NCBI GenBank assembly: GCA_035544635.1
Contig: DATKDQ010000351.1
Coordinates: forward strand, 1-10,875
Origin: DATAFT01 sp035544635
GTDB taxonomy: Bacteria > Acidobacteriota > Thermoanaerobaculia > Multivoradales > Multivoraceae
Direction of reading: 5' to 3'
Length of the DNA stretch: 10,875 nt
The notes beneath the pieces were generated by a model. The model was not told the origin of the DNA. It made no database searches and was given only the letters and a program-made list of their open reading frames with translations. Below, one piece after another: positions 1 to 6,079 of the stretch; position 1 is the first letter of the stretch, and each line of letters opens with the position of its first letter. Made by a program: the position numbers and the translations under genes.

Positions 1-522
1 GCGATCCGCGACTACCGCACGCCGGTCGAGTACGGCACCGCGCCGCTCGGGGCCGACCTGCGCCGCATCGCCGCGCTCGTCGGCGCGCGCTTCCCCGGTC
101 GGGTCTACTACGCGAGCCTCGGCGGCTTCGATACCCACGCCGGCCAGGCCGGCGCCCGTTCTCCCCTGTCGAGCGCCCTGGGCGGCGCGCTGTGCGCCTT
201 CCATCGCGACCTGCAGCGCCTCGGCCGCGGCGGGGACGTCGCCACCCTGGTGTTCTCCGAGTTCGGCCGTGCCGTGGAGGAGAACGCCAGCCTCGGCACC
301 GATCACGGCGCCGCCGCTCCGGTCCTCGTTCTCGGAGGCGCGATTCGCCCCGGCCTCTACGGCCGGCACCCCAGTCTCACCGCCCTCGACCGCGACGGCG
401 GGCTCGAGATGACCACCGACTTTCGTCGGGTGTACGCGACGTTGATCGAGGAGTGGCTCGGCGCGCCCGACGCGCGCGCGATCCTGGGCGGCCGCTTCGA
501 TCCGCTCGCCATCTTCGCCTGA
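1..522 (+). CDS. DUF1501 family protein, C-terminal part
   Basis: The frame is open from the first base to TGA at 520-522, giving 173 residues that lack the N-terminus. Seen in the fragment are GGFDTH (residues 41-46), FSEFGR (85-90) and GTDHG (99-103), then a LGG...GLYG stretch (111-121) and a MTTDFRRVY stretch (137-145). This series is the usual C-terminal half of DUF1501 proteins, which are related to the alkaline phosphatase/sulfatase superfamily. Full-length members commonly carry an N-terminal Tat or Sec signal, often act outside the cytoplasm, and often sit beside DUF1800 genes; neither can be checked here because the upstream part is outside the window. The biochemical role of the family is not established. 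The fragment ends close to the family's normal C-terminus (LGGRFDPL near the end), so nothing seems lost downstream. The next gene starts 43 bases later with its own Shine-Dalgarno site, so co-transcription is possible but not shown. Confidence 0.9.
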   Translation, partial: AIRDYRTPVEYGTAPLGADLRRIAALVGARFPGRVYYASLGGFDTHAGQAGARSPLSSALGGALCAFHRDLQRLGRGGDVATLVFSEFGRAVEENASLGTDHGAAAPVLVLGGAIRPGLYGRHPSLTALDRDGGLEMTTDFRRVYATLIEEWLGAPDARAILGGRFDPLAIFA

Positions 523-554
523 CGCCGGCAGCTCGAAACCAGCGACGGAGAGGC

Positions 555-560
555 AGGAGG
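555..560 (+). promoter_or_regulatory. Shine-Dalgarno site of the AGCS symporter
   Basis: AGGAGG lies 5 bases before the ATG at 566. It is a consensus site and fixes this start codon. Confidence 0.75.
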
Positions 561-565
561 TCGAG

Positions 566-2317
566 ATGGAGGGATTCTGGACCGTCATCAGCGCCGCCAA
601 CGACGTGATCTGGCACGACTACGTGCTGCTGGTGGTGTTCGGCACCGGCGTCCTGTTCACGGTGTGGAGCGCGTTCGGGCAGTACCGCGCCCTCACCCAC
701 GGCGTCCAGGTCGTGCGCGGCGTGTACGACGACAAGGGCGATCCCGGTGCGATCAACCACTTCCAGGCGCTGTCGACGGCGCTGTCGGCAACGGTCGGGC
801 TCGGCAACATCGCCGGGGTGTCGATCGCGATCTCGCTCGGCGGTCCCGGCGCGGTGTTCTGGATGTGGATGGTCGGCCTGGTCGGCATGGCGCTGAAGAT
901 GACCGAGGTCACCCAGGCCATGCTCTACCGCAACACCGACGACCCCGAGAACCCCCACGGCGGCGCGATGTGGGTGGCGAGCCAGGGATTCGCGAAGATC
1001 AGCCCGGCGCTCGCTCCCCTGGGTGCCGTGGTGGCCGTTCTCTTCTGCCTCACGCTCCTGGTCTCGACTCTCACCGGCGGCAACATGTTCCAGGCCTGGA
1101 ACGTCGCCGACATCTCCTTCGAATACTTCGGCATCCCCAAGATCGTCACCGGCATCATCCTCACCGTCGCGGTCGGAGCGGTGATCGTCGGCGGGATCAA
1201 GCGGATCGGCGACGTGGCGGGCAGGGTCGTGCCCGTCATGTGCGGGATCTACATCCTGGCCGGGCTGTACGTGATCGTGACGAACCTGGGCCAGGTCCCG
1301 GGCTACCTGGCGTTGATCGTGCGGGAGGCGTTTTCGCCGAACGAGGCGGCCGGCGCCTTTGTCGGCGGCAGCGCGGGGTACGCCTTCCTCAAGGGTATGC
1401 AGCGCGCTCTGTTCTCCAATGAAGCCGGCCAGGGCTCGGCGCCGATCGCCCACTCCGCAGCCAAGACCGACGAGCCGGCGCGCGAGGGCATCGTGGCGGG
1501 GCTCGAGCCGTTCGTCGACACCCTCTGCGTGTGCACCATCACCGCGCTCGTCATCATGCTGTCGGGGGCGTGGGACCGTCCTCCGGCGCTGCGCGTCGAC
1601 GGACCCGCGCCGGTGTTCACCCAGGCCGGCGCCGCGCGCGGGAGAGTGACCTGGGAGACCGCCCCGGTGCGCGTCGTGGTCGCCGACGAGAACGAGGCGC
1701 TCCAGCAGATGAGGGCCGGCAAGGAGCTCTTCCTGGTGGTCGACACCGGCGTCAACCCGGAGACCGGCGGCAGCCGGTTCAAGGTTCCCGGCACGCTGTC
1801 GGGCACCGAAGAGGAGGGGTTCACCGCCAGCTTCGGCAGGCTCCAGACCCCCGAGGGGGTCGTACCGCAGCTCGCCATCCAGGGCATCTACTTCGACCAC
1901 AAGGGAGCCACCCTCACCGCCAAGGCGTTCGATCGCGTGCTGCCCGGGCTCGGCAAGTGGATCGTTCCGGCGACGGCGTGGCTGTTCGCCTTCTCGACCA
2001 TCATCTCGTGGTCGTACTACGGCGAGCAGGGAGTGGTGTACCTGCTCGGGCTCAGGTCGGTGATGGCCTACCGCGTCGTCTACTGCCTCTTGATCCTGGT
2101 CACCGTGCAGCTGGTGCGCACCGAGGCCCAGCTCGACATCCTGTCGACGCTCGGGACCGGCGTGATGCTCCTGGTCAACATCCCGATCATGCTGATCTTC
2201 GGCCGGCAGGCCATGCGCGCCTACCACGAATACGTCGGACGTCTGAAGAGCGGCACCATGCGCAGGCACGACGCTCCTCCGCTCATCGACGTGGTGGATG
2301 GCACCGACGTCGAGTGA
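566..2317 (+). CDS. Sodium:alanine/glycine symporter (AGCS family) with large soluble insert
   Basis: A 583-residue inner-membrane protein of the AGCS family (TC 2.A.25), which couples sodium or proton entry to uptake of small neutral amino acids such as alanine or glycine; the substrate here is inferred. Family hallmarks are visible: ALSATVGLGNIAGV (about 72-85) near the ion/substrate site, GGPGAVFWMWMVG (92-104), GGAMWV (132-137), NEAGQGSAP (285-293) and SWSYYGEQGVVYLLG (481-495). Hydrophobic segments are clear at about 15-35, 75-118, 148-172, 190-212, 222-242, 312-335, 463-483, 500-515 and 529-548. Between the segment ending near 335 and the one starting near 463 is a polar stretch of about 125 residues with no hydrophobic span; typical members have only a short loop there and are about 450-480 residues long. 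The start is set by AGGAGG 5 bases upstream. The stop lies 11 bases from the convergent map gene. Confidence 0.93.
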   Translation: MEGFWTVISAANDVIWHDYVLLVVFGTGVLFTVWSAFGQYRALTHGVQVVRGVYDDKGDPGAINHFQALSTALSATVGLGNIAGVSIAISLGGPGAVFWMWMVGLVGMALKMTEVTQAMLYRNTDDPENPHGGAMWVASQGFAKISPALAPLGAVVAVLFCLTLLVSTLTGGNMFQAWNVADISFEYFGIPKIVTGIILTVAVGAVIVGGIKRIGDVAGRVVPVMCGIYILAGLYVIVTNLGQVPGYLALIVREAFSPNEAAGAFVGGSAGYAFLKGMQRALFSNEAGQGSAPIAHSAAKTDEPAREGIVAGLEPFVDTLCVCTITALVIMLSGAWDRPPALRVDGPAPVFTQAGAARGRVTWETAPVRVVVADENEALQQMRAGKELFLVVDTGVNPETGGSRFKVPGTLSGTEEEGFTASFGRLQTPEGVVPQLAIQGIYFDHKGATLTAKAFDRVLPGLGKWIVPATAWLFAFSTIISWSYYGEQGVVYLLGLRSVMAYRVVYCLLILVTVQLVRTEAQLDILSTLGTGVMLLVNIPIMLIFGRQAMRAYHEYVGRLKSGTMRRHDAPPLIDVVDGTDVE

Positions 2318-2328
2318 TTCTCCTGAGG

Positions 2329-3072
2329 CTACGCCGCGGTGAGGATCAGCGGCGCGCCGTCGCGGACCACGATCGTGTTCTCGTGGTGCACGGCGAGGCT
2401 GCCGTCGGAGGTCACCACCGTCCAGCCGTCGGGGCGCAGCCGCGTGTCGCCGGAGCCGGCGCACAGGATGGGCTCGATGGCGAGCACCATGCCCTCGTGA
2501 AGCGGCTCTAAGCGTTCGGGGTCGTAGTAGCCGGGCACGGTGGGCTCCTCGTGGATGGTGCGGCCGATGCCGTGCCCGTTGAGGTCGCGCACCACCGCGA
2601 AGCCGTACCGGGTCGCGACGCCCTCGATCGCCGCGCCGATGTCGCGCACCAGATAGCCGACGCGAGCCACGCGCATCGCTTCCGAGAACGCCGCGCGCGC
2701 GCAGGTGGCGAGGCGCTTCTTCTGAGCAGCGGCGATCGGGAGGACGACCGTGCGCGCGGCGTCCGCCATGAAGCCGCCCTTCTCCACGGTGACGTCGAGC
2801 TTCACGACGTCGCCCGACCGCAGTGTGCGCCTGCCGGGCACGCCGTGCACGATCTCCTCGTTGATGCTGATGCACGCCGATCCCGGAAACCCGTAGACCA
2901 GCTCGGGTGCCGATCGGGCGCCCTCCTCGGCGAGGAGCCGCGCCGCCACGGCGTCGAGCTCGGCGGTGGTGACGCCTGCCCGCGTCTCGCGCACCAGGGC
3001 GTGCAGGATCCGCGAGACCACGCGACCAGCCTCGCGCACGCCTTCGAGCTCGCTCGCGCCTCGGATGGTCAT
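2329..3072 (-). CDS. map: Type I methionine aminopeptidase
   Basis: A 247-residue cytoplasmic metalloenzyme that removes the N-terminal methionine from new proteins. The five metal ligands of the family can be placed: D93 (KLDVTVEKGG), D104 (FMADAARTV), H167 (NGHGIGRTIHEEP), E200 (LAIEP) and E231 (VHHENT). The auxiliary histidines are also present: H76 in NEEIVHGVPG and H174 in TIHEEP. Length is close to the roughly 250-264 residues of bacterial type Ia enzymes, with no N-terminal zinc-finger extension. I start at the ATG at 3072 because it is preceded by AAGGAG with a 7-base spacer and matches the family's N-terminus (MTIRGASELEGVREAGRV); the longer frame to 3243 is arginine-rich out-of-frame reading of the upstream gene. 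The ATG overlaps the upstream lipoprotein stop as ATGA, suggesting translational coupling. The gene is not beside rpsB or secY/adk/infA, the common settings of map, so it may be an additional copy. Confidence 0.96.
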   Translation of the reverse strand: MTIRGASELEGVREAGRVVSRILHALVRETRAGVTTAELDAVAARLLAEEGARSAPELVYGFPGSACISINEEIVHGVPGRRTLRSGDVVKLDVTVEKGGFMADAARTVVLPIAAAQKKRLATCARAAFSEAMRVARVGYLVRDIGAAIEGVATRYGFAVVRDLNGHGIGRTIHEEPTVPGYYDPERLEPLHEGMVLAIEPILCAGSGDTRLRPDGWTVVTSDGSLAVHHENTIVVRDGAPLILTAA

Positions 3073-3686
3073 CTTCGAGCTCCTTCTTCGATGAGCGCCT
3101 TCACGCTCGCCACGAACCGGCGCGCGGGCCGGCGCGGCCCGAGCGTGCTCTCTCCGTGCAGGCTGACGAGCTCGCGCCCGGCCGCGTCCAGCACCAACCC
3201 CCACCAGTACCAACGATCCTCGGGCTGCCGGCAGAGGAAGCACTCCAGCCGATCCGCCTGCTCGAAGTAGAGCACGAGATCAGCCTGATCACGAGCCGGC
3301 GCCAGCTCGATCCCACGCCGCGCGCGGACGGCGCGCGCGAGCTCCTCGGCGAGACCGCCGGGGTCGCTGCAGGGACGGCCCGCGGCGGTGAGCGACCCGG
3401 TGCGCGGCCCGCCGCCCCGGTCCGCAGCCGCCACCACGACCTCTCCGTTCTCCGGTCGAGGGCCCGCGCGCTCGGGCTCGCCGCGAATCGCGGCTTCGCC
3501 GGAGGCGATCCCACCGGTCCTGCACATCGCCCCCGCGATCCACACCGTGCGCGCGCCCGCGAGCGCGGCGTGGGCCCAGGGCTCGACGTCCATCGTCGTC
3601 CGGGAGGGTGCCGGCGTGGAGGCGCAGCCCGCGATCAGCCCACAGGCGAGGAGGGCGCCGGAGAGACGGCGCGCCCGGCCTCTCAT
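3069..3686 (-). CDS. Predicted lipoprotein of unknown function
   Basis: A 205-residue protein that I do not recognise with confidence. It opens with an arginine-rich n-region (MRGRARRL), a hydrophobic stretch and a lipobox LIAGC (17-21), so it is a predicted lipoprotein with lipidated C21. Residue +2 is alanine, not aspartate, which by the Lol rule would favour the outer membrane. After a variable, Gly/Arg/Pro-rich middle (about 60-110) comes a more ordered part: a helix near 111-125, a QADLVLYFEQADRL strand region (134-147), a CxxC pair at C149/C152, an aromatic cluster WYWWG (159-163), and a C-terminal helix. The order of an early TVW strand, an ADLVLYF strand and a final strand-helix loosely recalls DUF4136 lipoproteins; this is only a resemblance. 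Start chosen at ATG 3686, which has GAGGAGG six bases upstream; a GTG at 3710 lies upstream of that site. The stop overlaps the map start by four bases. Confidence 0.8.
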   Translation of the reverse strand: MRGRARRLSGALLACGLIAGCASTPAPSRTTMDVEPWAHAALAGARTVWIAGAMCRTGGIASGEAAIRGEPERAGPRPENGEVVVAAADRGGGPRTGSLTAAGRPCSDPGGLAEELARAVRARRGIELAPARDQADLVLYFEQADRLECFLCRQPEDRWYWWGLVLDAAGRELVSLHGESTLGPRRPARRFVASVKALIEEGARR

Positions 3687-3692
3687 CCGTTG

Positions 3693-3699
3693 CCTCCTC
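3693..3699 (-). promoter_or_regulatory. Shine-Dalgarno site deciding the lipoprotein start
   Basis: GAGGAGG on the minus strand stands six bases before the ATG at 3686. It selects that ATG over the GTG at 3710 and yields a normal-length lipoprotein signal sequence. Confidence 0.65.
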
Positions 3700-3720
3700 G
3701 ACGGTCTCACGCCGCGGCCG

Positions 3721-3751
3721 ATTCTACGCGGAGCGACCGCGGCGGTATCAT
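3721..3751. promoter_or_regulatory. Candidate divergent -10 elements
   Basis: Minus strand: TAGAAT (3726 down to 3721, 5 of 6 matches to TATAAT) would give a transcript start about 28-30 bases upstream of the lipoprotein ATG. Plus strand: TATCAT (3746-3751, 5 of 6) points towards the small frame and the oxidoreductase. In such GC-rich DNA two hexamers of this kind close together stand out. No good -35 element is seen at 16-18 bases from either, so this is tentative. Confidence 0.3.
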
Positions 3752-3802
3752 GCCTTCAGTCGCCGCCCCCGCGTGAGCGGCGCGCCCGCCCGTCGGAACA
3801 CC

Positions 3803-4000
3803 ATGGATCAGCGGACCGCCACCCGCGCCCTCGGCGCCCTCCTCCTGTTCGTGCCCGGTCTGCGAGCCGCGCCGGTCGCGGCACAGGCCGCCGCGCCTGC
3901 CGGAGCCAGCCAGCTCCTCGACCGCAAGCGCGAGCTCGAGGAGGCGGACCACTTCGGCGTCGACGCCGACAAGATTCGAGGGCGGCACGCGAGCCCGTGA
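3803..4000 (+). CDS. Doubtful small secreted peptide, 65 residues
   Basis: I do not recognise this protein. From ATG 3803 it reads MDQRTATRALGALLLFVPG and on through a hydrophobic stretch to PVAAQA, a plausible Sec signal peptide with an AxA-type cleavage site near residues 27-30. About 35 residues follow, including a charged helix-like run LLDRKRELEEADHFG (39-53), and the frame then stops at 3998-4000. Codon choice is GC-ending like real genes in the window, but in DNA this rich in GC that is weak evidence. No clear Shine-Dalgarno site precedes the ATG. It could be a genuine small exported protein, the remaining 5' end of a longer secreted protein whose body was lost, or chance. Translation past the stop shows no continuation in any forward frame. 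Confidence 0.33.
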   Translation: MDQRTATRALGALLLFVPGLRAAPVAAQAAAPAGASQLLDRKRELEEADHFGVDADKIRGRHASP

Positions 4001-4125
4001 CGGCCGGCCGCCGCGCCGGCCCCGCCGCCGGGGACGGTCCGGCGCCGCTGCGCTCCGCCCCGGCCCGAGGCGGGATGGAGGGACCGCCGGGTCGCGCCGC
4101 GCTCCGCCCCGCTGCGAGTGATGCG

Positions 4126-5097
4126 ATGAGTCGCCAGCCGCTCCATCTCGGCACCACGCCCTGGGTCTCGGACCTCGCCGCCGCGGCGGCCGCGATCTCC
4201 GGCCAGGCGGAGACCGCCGAGGCGCTGGGCTACGAATCCTTCTGGCTGCCGGAGAGCCACTTCCAGGCGCCGGGCGCCTGCCCTTCGCCGCTCCTCCTGC
4301 TCGCGGCGGCGGCGGCGAGAACCTCCCGGATCGCGCTCGGCACCACGTCCTACCTGCTGCCGATCAAGAACGCGCTCCAGGCCGCCGAGGAGGTCGCCGT
4401 CCTCGACCGGATCTCCGGCGGCCGCGTCATCCTCGGTCTCGGCCGCGGCTTCCGTCCCTCGCTCTTCGCCGCCTTCAACGTGCCGCAGCGCGAGAAGCGC
4501 GACCGCTTCGAGGCGACGCTCGCGATCATGCGACGCGCCTGGGCGGGCGAGCCGATCCTCGGCAACGGCGCCGATCTCGGTGGGGGCGAGCCGTTCCGGC
4601 TCGAGCCGCGACCGGTGCAGGAGCCGCATCCACCGCTGTGGGTGGCGGCGTTCGGCGCCAAGGGCGTGGCGCAGGCGGGCCGGCTCGGCCTCCCCTACCT
4701 CGCCTCCCCGGTCGAGCCGCTCTCGCGCCTGCTCGCGAACTACCGACTGCACCGCGAGGCGCTGGCCGAAGTCGGCATCAGGACCGAGCTCCCGGTGCCG
4801 GTCATGCGCACGGTCTTCGTGAGCTCCGAGGTCTCCGCCCTGCGCCGTGCGCGCGCAGGGCTCGAACGTCAGGCGGCGGAGCTCCGCGCCTCGACCTCGG
4901 CCGTCCTGCGCGGGCGCGCCGAAGGCGACCTCGACGACTGGGCCCTGGTCGGAGAGCCAGCGCACGTCCTCGAGGCGGTCGAGCGCTACCGCGAGGAGCT
5001 CGGCGTCACCCATCTCGTCGTCCGGGGCGGGATCGCCGGCGTCGACGCCGCCGAGCGGCTTCGTTCCCTCGAGACCCTCGCTTCCATCCTGCGCTGA
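4126..5097 (+). CDS. Luciferase-like (LLM class) flavin-dependent oxidoreductase
   Basis: A 323-residue TIM-barrel flavoenzyme of the bacterial luciferase-like family, whose members use FMNH2 or F420 to oxidise varied substrates in the cytoplasm; the substrate and cofactor here are not deducible. Seen are a first strand HLGTTPWVSD (7-16), a FWLPESHF motif (39-46), SRIALGTTSYLLPI (67-80), and the family signature LDRISGGRVILGLGRGF (93-109) that closes the flavin phosphate pocket, then PPLWVAAFG (169-177). At the position of luciferase LuxA's His44-His45 pair this protein has Ser44-His45, so the first histidine is absent. I start at ATG 4126 because the family's first strand begins a few residues later; an in-frame ATG at 4075 has a weak GAGG upstream and would add 17 low-complexity residues. 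The EamA transporter gene starts 25 bases downstream, suggesting one transcript. Confidence 0.88.
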   Translation: MSRQPLHLGTTPWVSDLAAAAAAISGQAETAEALGYESFWLPESHFQAPGACPSPLLLLAAAAARTSRIALGTTSYLLPIKNALQAAEEVAVLDRISGGRVILGLGRGFRPSLFAAFNVPQREKRDRFEATLAIMRRAWAGEPILGNGADLGGGEPFRLEPRPVQEPHPPLWVAAFGAKGVAQAGRLGLPYLASPVEPLSRLLANYRLHREALAEVGIRTELPVPVMRTVFVSSEVSALRRARAGLERQAAELRASTSAVLRGRAEGDLDDWALVGEPAHVLEAVERYREELGVTHLVVRGGIAGVDAAERLRSLETLASILR

Positions 5098-5122
5098 ACG
5101 CGCGCGAGCGGCGGACCCGGTC

Positions 5123-6079
5123 ATGAGCATCTTCCGCCGGCTGCGGCACGCCTACCGACAAGCCCCGGGCACCCTGCGCGGCATGCTGCTCATCGCGGCG
5201 GCCTCCTTCGGGTTCTCGGTGATGCACGTCCTGATCCGGCTCCTCTCGAGCGATCTCCACCCGTTCGAGGTCGCGTTCTTCCGCAACCTGTTCGGGGTGG
5301 TGGTGCTGCTGCCGGTGCTGGCGAGAAGCGGGCTCGGCGTGCTGCGGACGGGACGCCTGCCGCTGCACGCTCTGCGCAGCGCGCTCGGTCTCGCCGCGAT
5401 GCTCCTCTTCTTCACGGCGCTGTCGCGAACCGGGCTGCCCAAGGTGACGGCGATGAGCTTCACCGCACCGCTGTTCGCGACCGTGGGCGCCGTGCTGGTG
5501 CTGCGCGAGAAGATCCACCTGCGCCGCGTCGCCGCCCTCCTCATCGGCTTCCTGGGGACGTTGATCGTGATGCGTCCGGACGCCGGCATCGACAGCGGCG
5601 TGGTGATGGTGCTCGCCTCCTCCGCGCTGTGGGCGATCGCGCTCCTCACCATCAAGGCGCTGTCGCACACCGAGTCGAGCTTCGCGGTCACGCTCTACAC
5701 CGGGCTGTTCATGGCGCCGCTCTCGCTCGTTCCGGCGTCGTTCGTGTGGTCCTGGCCGAGCGGCCGCGAGTACCTGTGGCTCGCGCTCATGGGGACGATC
5801 GGGACGCTCTCGCAGCTGGTGATGACGCAGGCCTTCCGCGAGGCCGACGCCACCGCCGTGCTGCCGGTCGACTTCACGCGCCTGCTGTGGGCGAGCGCCT
5901 TCGGAGTGCTGGTCTTCGGCGAGGCGCCCGAGCTCGCCACCCTCGCCGGCGGCACCCTGATCTTCGTCTCGACCACCTACATCACGTATCGCGAGGCGCA
6001 GGTGGCGAGAGCGAGCCGGCGCGAGGCCGCCGCGAGGGCGGCGGCGGAACGCGCTACCCAGCCCGTTCCTCCCCCCTAA
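5123..6079 (+). CDS. EamA/DMT-superfamily transporter (copy 1)
   Basis: A 318-residue inner-membrane protein with about ten hydrophobic segments arranged as two EamA repeats, the 10-TMS drug/metabolite transporter form (TC 2.A.7). Repeat 1 starts near residue 20 (MLLIAAASFGFSVMHVLIRL) and ends with LREKIHLRRVAALLIGFLG (127-145); repeat 2 begins near 158 and contains ADATAVLPVDFTRLLWA (241-257) followed by VFGEAPE (264-270), the usual ending of EamA proteins. The C-terminus is a charged Ala/Arg-rich tail (about 293-318). Family members move amino acids, nucleosides, vitamins or other small metabolites; the cargo here is unknown. The start is ATG 5123, which fits the first membrane segment; the reading frame stays open far upstream as out-of-frame reading of the flavin oxidoreductase. 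Only a weak GGCGGA precedes it, so translation may depend on the gene before it. Its TAA overlaps the convergent dehydrogenase gene by four bases. Confidence 0.9.
   Translation: MSIFRRLRHAYRQAPGTLRGMLLIAAASFGFSVMHVLIRLLSSDLHPFEVAFFRNLFGVVVLLPVLARSGLGVLRTGRLPLHALRSALGLAAMLLFFTALSRTGLPKVTAMSFTAPLFATVGAVLVLREKIHLRRVAALLIGFLGTLIVMRPDAGIDSGVVMVLASSALWAIALLTIKALSHTESSFAVTLYTGLFMAPLSLVPASFVWSWPSGREYLWLALMGTIGTLSQLVMTQAFREADATAVLPVDFTRLLWASAFGVLVFGEAPELATLAGGTLIFVSTTYITYREAQVARASRREAAARAAAERATQPVPPP

Larger units (their letters stand above)
3687..4125. other. Stretch between lipoprotein and flavin oxidoreductase with no confident gene
   Basis: A 439-base region between divergent genes. It holds the lipoprotein Shine-Dalgarno site, two AT-richer hexamers that could be divergent -10 boxes (near 3721-3751), a doubtful 65-residue reading frame (3803-4000), and about 125 bases (4001-4125) that stay very GC-rich and read as arginine/proline-rich low-complexity in every forward frame. 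The frame of the downstream oxidoreductase stays open through this whole stretch, but its translation here has no family features. I found no terminator, RNA gene or repeat of note. Confidence 0.5.

Noticed and set aside
377..2875. 832-residue minus-strand open frame opposite the AGCS gene
   Set aside because: Its translation is Arg/His/Asp/Gly-rich low complexity with no motifs, and it spans two clear genes on different strands (AGCS and map). It is open because stop codons are rare in GC-rich antisense frames.
3073..3243. Longer N-terminus for methionine aminopeptidase
   Set aside because: The 57 added residues are arginine-rich out-of-frame reading of the lipoprotein gene; ATG 3072 has a good ribosome site and matches family length.
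3388..4125. Extension of the flavin oxidoreductase frame by 246 codons upstream
   Set aside because: The added sequence is Arg/Pro/Ala-rich, overlaps the lipoprotein gene in antisense and lies before the family's first strand, so it is only an open frame by composition.
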